Shown: positions 7,442-13,637 of the stretch, in pieces
Numbering within the stretch: the stretch's first letter is position 1
How the letters are laid out: every line of letters begins with the position of its first letter
Source: Gemmatimonadaceae bacterium
GTDB taxonomy: Bacteria; Gemmatimonadota; Gemmatimonadetes; Gemmatimonadales; Gemmatimonadaceae
NCBI GenBank assembly: GCA_014378185.1
Contig: JACMOE010000385.1
Span: 1-14,646, forward strand
Direction: 5' to 3'
DNA: 14,646 nucleotides
The notes under the pieces: generated by a model
The model's input: only the letters and a program-made list of their open reading frames with translations
Database searches by the model: none
What the model was told of the DNA's origin: nothing
Program-made: the position numbers and the translations under genes

Positions 7442-8596
7442 GTGGCTTCTGAGCGCATCTATCTCTCCGTGCCCCATATGGGCGGCGATGAACTCTCGCT
7501 GATCCACGACGCGTTCTCGTCGAACTGGCTCTCCACCGTGGGCCCGCACATCGATGCATTCGAGACGGAGATGTCCGCTGCGATCGGCGGCACGCGGCAC
7601 GCTCTGGCGGTCAGCAGCGGGACTGCTGCATTGCACCTGATCCTGCGCGCCATCGGCGTGGAGCGTGGTGACCATGTCGCGGTCTCCACACTCACGTTTG
7701 CCGGCTCGGTCTTCCCGATCCTGTATCAGGGCGCGATTCCCGTGCTTATCGACAGCGAGTCGGCGTCGGGCAACATCGACCCGGCACTCGTGCGCCAGTA
7801 TCTCGCGGATGCCGCGCGGCGCGGCGCACTGCCGAAGGCGCTGATTGCCGTGCATCTCTATGGTCAGCACGCAGAAATGGACAGCATCGCGACGGCCTGC
7901 GCGGAGTATGGCGTGCCGCTGGTCGAGGATGCGGCCGAGTCGCTGGGCGCGACCTACAAGGGTCGCGAGACAGGCACCACAGCCCCTTATGCGCTGCTCA
8001 GCTTCAACGGCAACAAGATCATCACCACGAGCGGCGGTGGCATGGTGCTGGTTGAAGATCCCGTGCAGCTGCAGCGCATGAAGAAGTGGGCGAGCCAGTC
8101 GCGTGAGGCGGCCGTCGAATACCTGCATGTCGAGCCGGGATACAACTACCGCATGAGCAACGTGCTGGCCGGCATGGGACGCGGGCAGTTGCGCGTGCTG
8201 CGTGATCGCGTGAACCAGCGTCGCGCCGTTTTCGCACGTTATCTGACGATGCTGGGTGACGTACCAGGGCTGTCGTTCCAGTCCGAAGCTTCGTGGGGCA
8301 CGCACACGCGGTGGCTTTCGGTCTGCTACCTCGATCCCATGACGACACCCGTCGCGCCGCTCGACCTGATCGACGCGCTCACGGCACACAACATCGAGGC
8401 GCGTCCGGTCTGGCGTCCGATGCACACGCAACCGCTTTTTCATGGTGCACCCGTCATTGGCGGAGACGTTGCGGAGCGGCTGTATCGCACCGGCATCTGC
8501 CTGCCGTCATCGTCGAGTCTCTCCTCGTCGGATCAGGACCGGGTCGTTTCGCTCATCCTCAACACGATGGCGGACCCGGCCCATCGTAGCCGATGA
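7442..8596 (+). CDS. PLP-dependent nucleotide-sugar aminotransferase, DegT/DnrJ/EryC1/StrS family (PglE-like)
   Basis: A 384-residue fold-type I aminotransferase, the normal length for the family. Visible features: N-terminal IYLSVPHMGGDE, substrate/PLP-phosphate segment SSGTAALHL (58-66), TFAGSVFPILYQGAIPVLID, the PLP-ring aspartate in VEDAAESLGA (D163) and the Schiff-base lysine in SFNGNKIITTSGGG (K192). The pattern resembles enzymes that aminate a UDP-4-keto-6-deoxy sugar to a 4-amino sugar (PglE and relatives), usually with glutamate as amino donor. The exact substrate is inferred. GTG 7442 is preferred over ATG 7478, because the later start would remove the conserved N-terminus. No Shine-Dalgarno is evident. 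The matching 4,6-dehydratase and N-acetyltransferase are not in the window. The opposite gene is a PglC-like transferase whose 3' end overlaps this one by 38 bp, which supports a shared amino-sugar pathway. Confidence 0.93.
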   Translation: MASERIYLSVPHMGGDELSLIHDAFSSNWLSTVGPHIDAFETEMSAAIGGTRHALAVSSGTAALHLILRAIGVERGDHVAVSTLTFAGSVFPILYQGAIPVLIDSESASGNIDPALVRQYLADAARRGALPKALIAVHLYGQHAEMDSIATACAEYGVPLVEDAAESLGATYKGRETGTTAPYALLSFNGNKIITTSGGGMVLVEDPVQLQRMKKWASQSREAAVEYLHVEPGYNYRMSNVLAGMGRGQLRVLRDRVNQRRAVFARYLTMLGDVPGLSFQSEASWGTHTRWLSVCYLDPMTTPVAPLDLIDALTAHNIEARPVWRPMHTQPLFHGAPVIGGDVAERLYRTGICLPSSSSLSSSDQDRVVSLILNTMADPAHRSR

Positions 8597-9185
8597 ACTC
8601 GGGCATGGTGGCATCGCTCCCGGCGCTGATGCCATCACGCACCACCACGGCGCGAACGGTTTGCCAGAGGATGCTCGCGTCGAGTGTCAGCGAGCAGCTG
8701 TCCACATAGCGGACGTCGAGCTCGAACTTCGCCGGCCAGTCGATTGCGTTACGTCCCGAGACCTGTGCCAGACCGGTGAGCCCCGGCGCAAGCTCCAGCC
8801 GCCGCCGGTGCGCGGCCGAGTACCGCGCCGTGTACTGCGGCAGCAGCGGCCGCGGACCCACCAGACTCATGTCGCCGCGCAGCACGTTCAGCAGCTCTGG
8901 CAGCTCATCGAGCGACGTGCTGCGAAGCCACCGGCCGAACGGCGTCAGCCGCACGGCATCCGGAAGCAGCCTGCCTGTATCATCCCTCGCGTTGGTCATT
9001 GAGCGGAACTTGACCATACCGAATGCGCGACCGGCGCGACCGGTGCGTTGCTGTCTGAATAGCACGGGGCTCCCGAGGCGTCGCCGTACCATCCATGCAA
9101 CAGCGGCGAGCAACGGCAGCCAGAGCGGTGCTGATGTGCATACCAGCACCAGGTCCACGATGCGCTTTGCACGATAGGCGGCCAT
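8559..9185 (-). CDS. Monotopic phosphoglycosyl transferase (PglC-like sugar transferase)
   Basis: A 208-residue minimal bacterial sugar transferase: one N-terminal membrane-embedded helix (about 9-33, with prolines that could give the re-entrant hairpin described for PglC) followed by the catalytic domain. Motifs: SPVLFRQQRTGRAGRAFGMVKFRSM (39-63, split across the membrane interface), Asp-Glu dyad in STSLDELPE (D93, E94), LRGDMSLVGPRPLLP and PGLTGLAQVSGRN. By family it forms undecaprenyl-PP-sugar from a UDP-sugar, often a UDP-di-N-acetylated or acetamido sugar, via a covalent phospho-sugar intermediate on the Asp. It has no N-terminal multi-helix region, unlike the larger transferase at 2162-3628. 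It converges on the aminotransferase with a 38-bp tail overlap. ATG 9185 directly precedes the basic residues and membrane helix. No Shine-Dalgarno is evident. Confidence 0.93.
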   Translation of the reverse strand: MAAYRAKRIVDLVLVCTSAPLWLPLLAAVAWMVRRRLGSPVLFRQQRTGRAGRAFGMVKFRSMTNARDDTGRLLPDAVRLTPFGRWLRSTSLDELPELLNVLRGDMSLVGPRPLLPQYTARYSAAHRRRLELAPGLTGLAQVSGRNAIDWPAKFELDVRYVDSCSLTLDASILWQTVRAVVVRDGISAGSDATMPEFIGYDGPGPPSC

Positions 9186-9310
9186 GTCGAGAAGCTAATC
9201 GTGCCCGACCGCTCTGCAGCGCGCGACTGGTTCAGCGTCCCCCATCCGGCTAACGTTGAGCATGCCACCGGCACCACACGAACTTGTTCCCATCTCTTCG
9301 CACCAGAGTC
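9186..9310. promoter_or_regulatory. Divergent intergenic region presumed to hold the promoter of the right-hand operon
   Basis: These 125 bp separate the minus-strand PglC-like gene from the first gene of the plus-strand operon. By position they must contain the start signals of at least the plus-strand operon, since its later genes are coupled without gaps. I could not pick out a convincing -35/-10 pair or an operator. A TTG at 9284 in frame with the operon's first gene is a possible alternative start. Confidence 0.3.
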
Positions 9311-10312
9311 ATGGCTGCAGACGCCTTCACGCGCATCGATGACCGGTGGTCGCTAGGTGACCTCCCCGTCGTCGTGCTCGAGAATCGGCATCTGCGCGTG
9401 GTGATTTGCCCCGCGCTCGGCGCGCGTATCCTGCATTTCGAGGATCGCGCGACCGGTATCGACATGCTGTGGCACAATCCGGAGGTGGCACATCGCCCGG
9501 TGTCGGTCGGTGCTAGCTACGACGACAACTTTGCCGGCGGATGGGACGAACTCTTTCCCAACGATCTCGAAGACGCCGTCGGTGATGTGACCTATCCTGA
9601 CCACGGAGAGCTCTGGTCCCAGCCGTGGACAGCGTCGACCATGGCGGCGGTCGAAGGCGAGGTGACGCTGCATCTGTCGCTGGCGGGCACCGCGACCACC
9701 GCGACGGTTGAGAAGTGGCTGACGCTGCGCGCCGGTGAATCGCAGCTCCGCATGCGTCATCGCATCACGAACACCGGCGCACGACCGCTCGATTTTCTCT
9801 GGAAGCTGCACCCCGCGCTGGCCATCGACGAAGGTGACACGGTCGACGTGCCAGGCCAGACATGCGAACTGGTCGATCCGTCGTTCGGACGAACGGCAGC
9901 ACCCGCGCGGTTCGCCTGGCCGCATGCCTCACAGGTGGATGGATCGAGCATTGATCTGCGTGTCGTACCGGCGCTCGACGGCACGCGGGAGTTTGTATAC
10001 GTCCGCGACCTGACCGACGGGTGGTGTGCCCTGCACCGCCGCAAACTCGGGATGGGATTCGGCCTCGTTTTTCCGGTCGAGGTCTTCTCGTCAGTGTGGC
10101 TGTTCATGACCTTCGGTGGCTGGCGCGGGCACTCGACGGTCGTGCTCGAACCCTGCACGACGGTTCCAAAGGACCTCAACGAGGCCATTCGCGCCGGCAG
10201 CGCACGTCGGCTTGCGCCAGGCGAGTCGCTCGAGTGCACGGTGCGCGCAATTCTGTTCGTCGATCAGGGACCGCTGACGGGGTTCACTGAAGGCGGTCTT
10301 CCTCTTCAATGA
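9311..10312 (+). CDS. Galactose-mutarotase-fold protein (aldose 1-epimerase-like)
   Basis: From ATG 9311 the product has 333 residues with the beta-sandwich pattern of the aldose 1-epimerase/galactose mutarotase superfamily. Visible signatures are VVICPALGARI near the N-terminus, GGWDELFPN (76-84), YPDHGELW with His98, FLWKLHPALAI with His167, and VVLEPCTT with Glu280 near the C-terminus. The two histidines and the late glutamate are good candidates for the mutarotase active-site set, by analogy and without alignment. Members interconvert alpha and beta anomers of sugars or sugar phosphates, though relatives of the DUF5107/DUF4432 kind have unclear substrates. No signal peptide is seen, so it is cytosolic. 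The TTG at 9284 would add nine residues; ATG is preferred. It is the first gene of a tightly packed operon and overlaps the methyltransferase gene by ATGA (10309-10312). Confidence 0.82.
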   Translation: MAADAFTRIDDRWSLGDLPVVVLENRHLRVVICPALGARILHFEDRATGIDMLWHNPEVAHRPVSVGASYDDNFAGGWDELFPNDLEDAVGDVTYPDHGELWSQPWTASTMAAVEGEVTLHLSLAGTATTATVEKWLTLRAGESQLRMRHRITNTGARPLDFLWKLHPALAIDEGDTVDVPGQTCELVDPSFGRTAAPARFAWPHASQVDGSSIDLRVVPALDGTREFVYVRDLTDGWCALHRRKLGMGFGLVFPVEVFSSVWLFMTFGGWRGHSTVVLEPCTTVPKDLNEAIRAGSARRLAPGESLECTVRAILFVDQGPLTGFTEGGLPLQ

Positions 10313-11274
10313 GCCACGTGGTCGACTCTGCGCAGTGCACGTCAGCGGTCTCCGGCTTGCTTCCGGCGCTGGCCTGCCCCACCTGTCGCGCTCCGCTGGC
10401 CGCGCAGGGCGGGTCGCTGGTGTGCACGAAATGCCAGCATCACTACTCCGTGGTCGGCGATGTGCCCGTGCTCCTGGATGCGGCGTCGAAGGCGGAGATC
10501 GCGGGCTTCCGCAGCGACGCCGAAAACGTGCGATTGCGTCAACAGCTTGGATCCCGTGGTGTCGCGCGTCTCGTCGACATCATCCGGCCGCCGCACCCGT
10601 TCGCCTTCACGCGCCGCCGCGTGAACCACGCCAAGCGCATCGCGTTCTCGCAGCTGGCCGCCGCGAGCGAAGGCAACGCGAGTCCCCGCTTCCTTGACAT
10701 CGGCAGCGGCATCCTCGGGGGCCTGAATCATTCGGGCCTGTCCGCGCACGTCCGCTCCAACCTGCTTCCACTGGAAATCGCGCCGACCAGCGGCGTGGGT
10801 GTCGTCGGCGATGCTCACAAGTTGCCGTTCCGTGACGGCAGCCTCGATGGCGCGCTGATTCAGGGCGTGATGGAACATGTGCGTGACCCATTCTTGGTGG
10901 TCGCCGAGATCTTCCGCACGCTCAAGCCGGGCGCGCCTGTGTTCGCCGAGGTGCCGTTCATCCAGCATTATCATCTCGATCCCGTCGATTACCGTCGATG
11001 GACTCACTACGGGTTCGAACAACTGTTCGCGAACTTCACCTGTGACGACGCGGGCGTTGCGGCGGGCCCGGCTTCAGCTCTGACGGACATGCTCACCGAG
11101 TTTCCTGCGTTGCTCTTCAAGTCACCGGCACTCTACTGGAGCACGAAGCTGATCAGCGGCTGGCTCTTCTCGCCAATCCAGCTGCTCGACGCCGTGTGGG
11201 GCGGTGCGCCGCGTGCGCATGTCATGGCAGGTGCCGTCTACTTCCTCGGACGCAAGCCGGCGGAAGCCGCGTGA
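10309..11274 (+). CDS. Class I SAM-dependent methyltransferase with N-terminal zinc ribbon
   Basis: A 321-residue protein. Residues 23-42 hold a CPTC...CTKC zinc-ribbon-like knuckle (C23, C26, C39, C42) followed by YSVVGDVPVLL, the Trm112-type lead often fused to methyltransferases. The SAM-binding fold starts at FLDIGSG (128-134), then VVGDAHKLPFRDGSLDGALIQGVMEHVRDP, the motif-II-to-post-II region of methyltransf_11-like enzymes, and EIFRTLKPGAPVFAEVPF. Typical acceptors in polysaccharide loci are sugar hydroxyls or lipid-linked sugars, but the acceptor is not readable here. The C-terminal part (about 255-305) is moderately hydrophobic and could associate with membrane. ATG overlaps the previous stop (ATGA), and its own stop overlaps the next start as GTGA, so translation is probably coupled. 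Confidence 0.88.
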   Translation: MSHVVDSAQCTSAVSGLLPALACPTCRAPLAAQGGSLVCTKCQHHYSVVGDVPVLLDAASKAEIAGFRSDAENVRLRQQLGSRGVARLVDIIRPPHPFAFTRRRVNHAKRIAFSQLAAASEGNASPRFLDIGSGILGGLNHSGLSAHVRSNLLPLEIAPTSGVGVVGDAHKLPFRDGSLDGALIQGVMEHVRDPFLVVAEIFRTLKPGAPVFAEVPFIQHYHLDPVDYRRWTHYGFEQLFANFTCDDAGVAAGPASALTDMLTEFPALLFKSPALYWSTKLISGWLFSPIQLLDAVWGGAPRAHVMAGAVYFLGRKPAEAA

Positions 11275-12053
11275 GGGGCCTGCGCGGGCGTGTGGCGTTC
11301 GTCACCGGGGCGGCGCAAGGCATCGGCCGCGGCATCGCGCTGCGACTGGCAGAGGAAGGCATGGATGTCGCCATGGCCGATGTCAACGCGACGGTCGTCT
11401 GCGAGGAAGCGAAGGCGATTGCGGCAGCGACCGGTGCCCGCACGCTCGCCTTGCCCGTCGATGTCTGCGATGAGGAAGCGGTGCCGCTCGCGATTGCGGC
11501 GTGCGTTCGTACCTTCGGCGGACTGGATGCACTGATCAACAATGCCGGCGTGGATCTCAACGGCGCGCCCGATGCGCTGCACCGATCCACCTGGAACCGC
11601 CTGCATGACGTGGATCTCTGGGGGCCGATGCTGGTGACGCGCGAGGCGCTGCAGCCACTGGCGGCCCGCGGCGGTGCCGTGGTGAACATCGCCTCCACGC
11701 ATGCCATCGTGACGCAACCTGGTCGTGCGGCATATGCGGCAGCGAAGGCCGGCGTCGGCGGCCTGACACGAGGCCTGGCGCTCGACCTCGGCCCGCGCGG
11801 CATTCGCGTCAATGCCGTACTGCCGGGCTACGTGCGCACGCCGATCTGGAGTCTCTGGCTGGACGAGGCACCCGATCCCGAGGCACTGCTCGAGGTGATC
11901 GCGGCGCATCATCCCATGCGACGCCTCGGCACACCGGCGGACGTCGCGGGGCTCGTTGCATTCCTCTGCAGTGACGATGCGAGCTTCATCACCGGCGCGT
12001 CGTATCTCGTCGATGGTGGCTATACGGTGCAATCACACACGCCGACGTTGTGA
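11271..12053 (+). CDS. Classical SDR-family oxidoreductase
   Basis: From GTG 11271, 260 residues, the standard length of a classical short-chain dehydrogenase/reductase. The cofactor loop TGAAQGIG is at 12-19, an acidic residue at the end of the second strand (ADVNA, D38) suggests NAD(H) preference, NNAG is at 90-93, and the catalytic triad is complete: S142, Y155 and K159 in the YAAAK motif. NAVLPGYVRTPIW and the C-terminal DGGYTVQ are typical. It oxidises or reduces a hydroxyl/keto group, here presumably on a sugar or sugar-derived substrate given the neighbours. GTG is the best start because its frame places the beta1 strand normally and it overlaps the methyltransferase stop (GTGA). A longer frame from 11196 lies inside the methyltransferase and would add only an atypical Arg/Cys-rich lead. 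The stop overlaps the next GTG (GTGA, 12050-12053). Confidence 0.93.
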   Translation: MRGLRGRVAFVTGAAQGIGRGIALRLAEEGMDVAMADVNATVVCEEAKAIAAATGARTLALPVDVCDEEAVPLAIAACVRTFGGLDALINNAGVDLNGAPDALHRSTWNRLHDVDLWGPMLVTREALQPLAARGGAVVNIASTHAIVTQPGRAAYAAAKAGVGGLTRGLALDLGPRGIRVNAVLPGYVRTPIWSLWLDEAPDPEALLEVIAAHHPMRRLGTPADVAGLVAFLCSDDASFITGASYLVDGGYTVQSHTPTL

Positions 12054-13033
12054 GCAGCTCGGCGGCGCCGTGGGCGGGTCGTCGCGCCCTGGTCACGGGC
12101 GGCCTCGGCTTCGTCGGGAGTGCCGTCGTGCGCCGGCTTGCCGCAGCGGGAGCGTCAGTGCGCGTGCTGGACTCGCTCCTGCCCAACGGCGGCGGCAGTC
12201 CGCGACACCTGCGTGGCGTGGCGGGTGACATCGAGGTGATCATCGACGACACGCGCTCCCGCGACGCCGTCGATCGCGCCGTGCGCAATTGCGACGTCGT
12301 CTTTCACCTTGCCGGACACGCAGGTGTCTCGGCACTGGCGCCGGATTGGTACTCCGAAGTCGATTCCGCATGCCTCGGCACACTCAACGTGCTGGAGGCC
12401 GTCCGCGTGCAGGCACCCCGCGCACGCGTGCTGTTCGGCAGTGCGCTCTCGGTCTACGGTCGCTCCGGCCTGCCTGCAGTGACCGAGGACGCGCCGACGA
12501 ATCCACTGACGCTGTTCGGCGTGCACAAGCTGGCGGGAGAAAAGTATTGTGGCGTGTACCATGCGCAGCATGGTGTGCGCACCATTGCCGTGCGCATGGC
12601 CGGCATGTTCGGACCGCGGCAGCGCCTGAACGGTGCAGCGAACGGCACCATCGCAAATGCCCTCGACGCTGCAATTCACGAGGAGACGATCCTGCTGCCT
12701 GATGACGCGGAGTCGCTGCTTGATGTGCTGCATGTCGACGATGCCGTCACGGCGTTGCTGCGACTGGCCGATGCGCCGGCAGATGCCGACGGCCTGGTCG
12801 TGAACGTCGGACGCGGGGCGGGCCACACGCTGCACGACATGGCCGAGTGCCTGATCACGGCAGTCGGCCGAGGCAGCGTACGCGTGCTGCCGACGACATC
12901 GATCTTCGAGGGCAGCGTCGTCGCCGACGTGACACGACTCCGCAGCCTGATCACCGAGTGGACGCCGCAGGCAATCAGCGCCGGGCTGGCCGCCACCGTT
13001 CGCTGGTATCGCGGTGACGACGATGCTGCATAG
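12050..13033 (+). CDS. Extended SDR (NAD-dependent epimerase/dehydratase fold) with a degenerate active site
   Basis: A 327-residue protein with the nucleotide-sugar epimerase/dehydratase layout. It has GGLGFVGS (17-24, G-x-x-G-x-x-G NAD loop), D41 at the end of strand 2, GDIEVIIDD, VVFHLAGHAGV, NVLEAV, VLFGSALSVYG, NPLTLFGVHKLAGEKY and MFGPRQR, then a sugar-domain-like tail with DVLHVDDAV. The catalytic set is unusual. The Y-x-x-x-K motif reads F-G-V-H-K (F156, K160), so the general-base Tyr is Phe. The Ser/Thr four residues before the Tyr of the VYG motif is Ala132 (GSALSVYG). NAD binding should be intact, but normal 4-epimerase or 4,6-dehydratase chemistry is doubtful. It may be a pseudoenzyme, a sensor, or use other residues (S131, S134, Y136). 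GTG start overlaps the SDR stop. The 3' end overlaps the next gene. Confidence 0.88.
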   Translation: MSSSAAPWAGRRALVTGGLGFVGSAVVRRLAAAGASVRVLDSLLPNGGGSPRHLRGVAGDIEVIIDDTRSRDAVDRAVRNCDVVFHLAGHAGVSALAPDWYSEVDSACLGTLNVLEAVRVQAPRARVLFGSALSVYGRSGLPAVTEDAPTNPLTLFGVHKLAGEKYCGVYHAQHGVRTIAVRMAGMFGPRQRLNGAANGTIANALDAAIHEETILLPDDAESLLDVLHVDDAVTALLRLADAPADADGLVVNVGRGAGHTLHDMAECLITAVGRGSVRVLPTTSIFEGSVVADVTRLRSLITEWTPQAISAGLAATVRWYRGDDDAA

Positions 13034-13634
13034 CCTGCAGCGCAGCGCGTTCCTGCGCCCCCGCGAGCGATTTCATGAGCTGCTGGCGTTGCAGCAGATC
13101 GCGATTGGCGCGCGTGACGGCAGCGTAGCAGGCAGCGATCGGCTCGCCGACCAGCGCACGATGGCGGGACACGTGCAGGAGCTCGTGCAGCGCGGACTCG
13201 TGGCCGTCACGACGGTCGATGGCGCCGTGCGATACGCGCTGACGGAAGCCGGCAGCCGCCGACTCCGCATGCTGACCGTGGATCTCGCTCGCGAACTCGA
13301 CACGCTGCAGGAAGCGACGCGTTCACTGATGCGCGCGAACCTCGTCACGCTGGCACTCGATGGCGTGCAGCGCGTGGTGCTGTATCCGTTCGGCGAGACG
13401 GCGGAGCTGACGTATGCGCTCGTACGCGCGCTGGATATGGACGTCATCGGCATCGTGGACGACTCGCCGCGGAAGTGGGGCGTACGATTCCACGGGCTGC
13501 AGGTCCAGCCTGCCGCGACGTTGCCGGCGCTGGCGCCCGATGCGGTGCTGGTCGCGTCGGCGGTGTTCCAGGAGCAGATCCTTGCGCGGCTCGCGACGAT
13601 GTCGTTGGGCAGCATGCGCATCCACGTGCTCTGA
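13023..13634 (+). CDS. Winged-helix protein fused to a Rossmann-like (sugar/nucleotide-sensing type) domain
   Basis: From ATG 13023, 203 residues. Residues about 12-82 look like a winged helix-turn-helix: helices with RERFHELLALQQIAIG, recognition-helix region RTMAGHVQELVQRGLV, then the wing TVDGAVRYALTEAG. A helical linker (about 83-110) leads to a Rossmann-like half domain: RVVLYPFGETAELTYALVRAL, MDVIGIVDDSPRKWG and PDAVLVASAVFQEQILARL. This second part resembles the small nucleotide-binding domains of EPS-locus proteins such as PglD N-termini or CapD/EpsC-type CoA-binding-like domains; the loop reads PFGETAE where a G-x-G-x-x-A pattern is expected. It could be a local regulator that senses a nucleotide sugar (inference). 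GTG 13014 is an alternative start; ATG 13023 has GGTGA at a 5-base spacing. It overlaps the epimerase-like gene by 11 bp (20 bp from the GTG). Confidence 0.75.
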   Translation: MLHSLQRSAFLRPRERFHELLALQQIAIGARDGSVAGSDRLADQRTMAGHVQELVQRGLVAVTTVDGAVRYALTEAGSRRLRMLTVDLARELDTLQEATRSLMRANLVTLALDGVQRVVLYPFGETAELTYALVRALDMDVIGIVDDSPRKWGVRFHGLQVQPAATLPALAPDAVLVASAVFQEQILARLATMSLGSMRIHVL

Positions 13635-13637
13635 CGC

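Noticed and set aside
7424..8443. 339-codon minus-strand open frame
   Set aside because: Antisense shadow of the aminotransferase; His/Arg-rich, no recognisable domain.
9353..9925. 190-codon minus-strand open frame within the mutarotase-like gene
   Set aside because: Shadow frame: the sense strand carries the GGWDELFPN and DHGELW signatures; the antisense translation is Arg/His-rich.
11196..11270. 25-codon upstream extension of the SDR inside the methyltransferase gene
   Set aside because: It would overlap the methyltransferase by 79 bp and give a Cys/Arg-rich lead unlike any classical SDR. The GTG at 11271 fits both coupling and family length.
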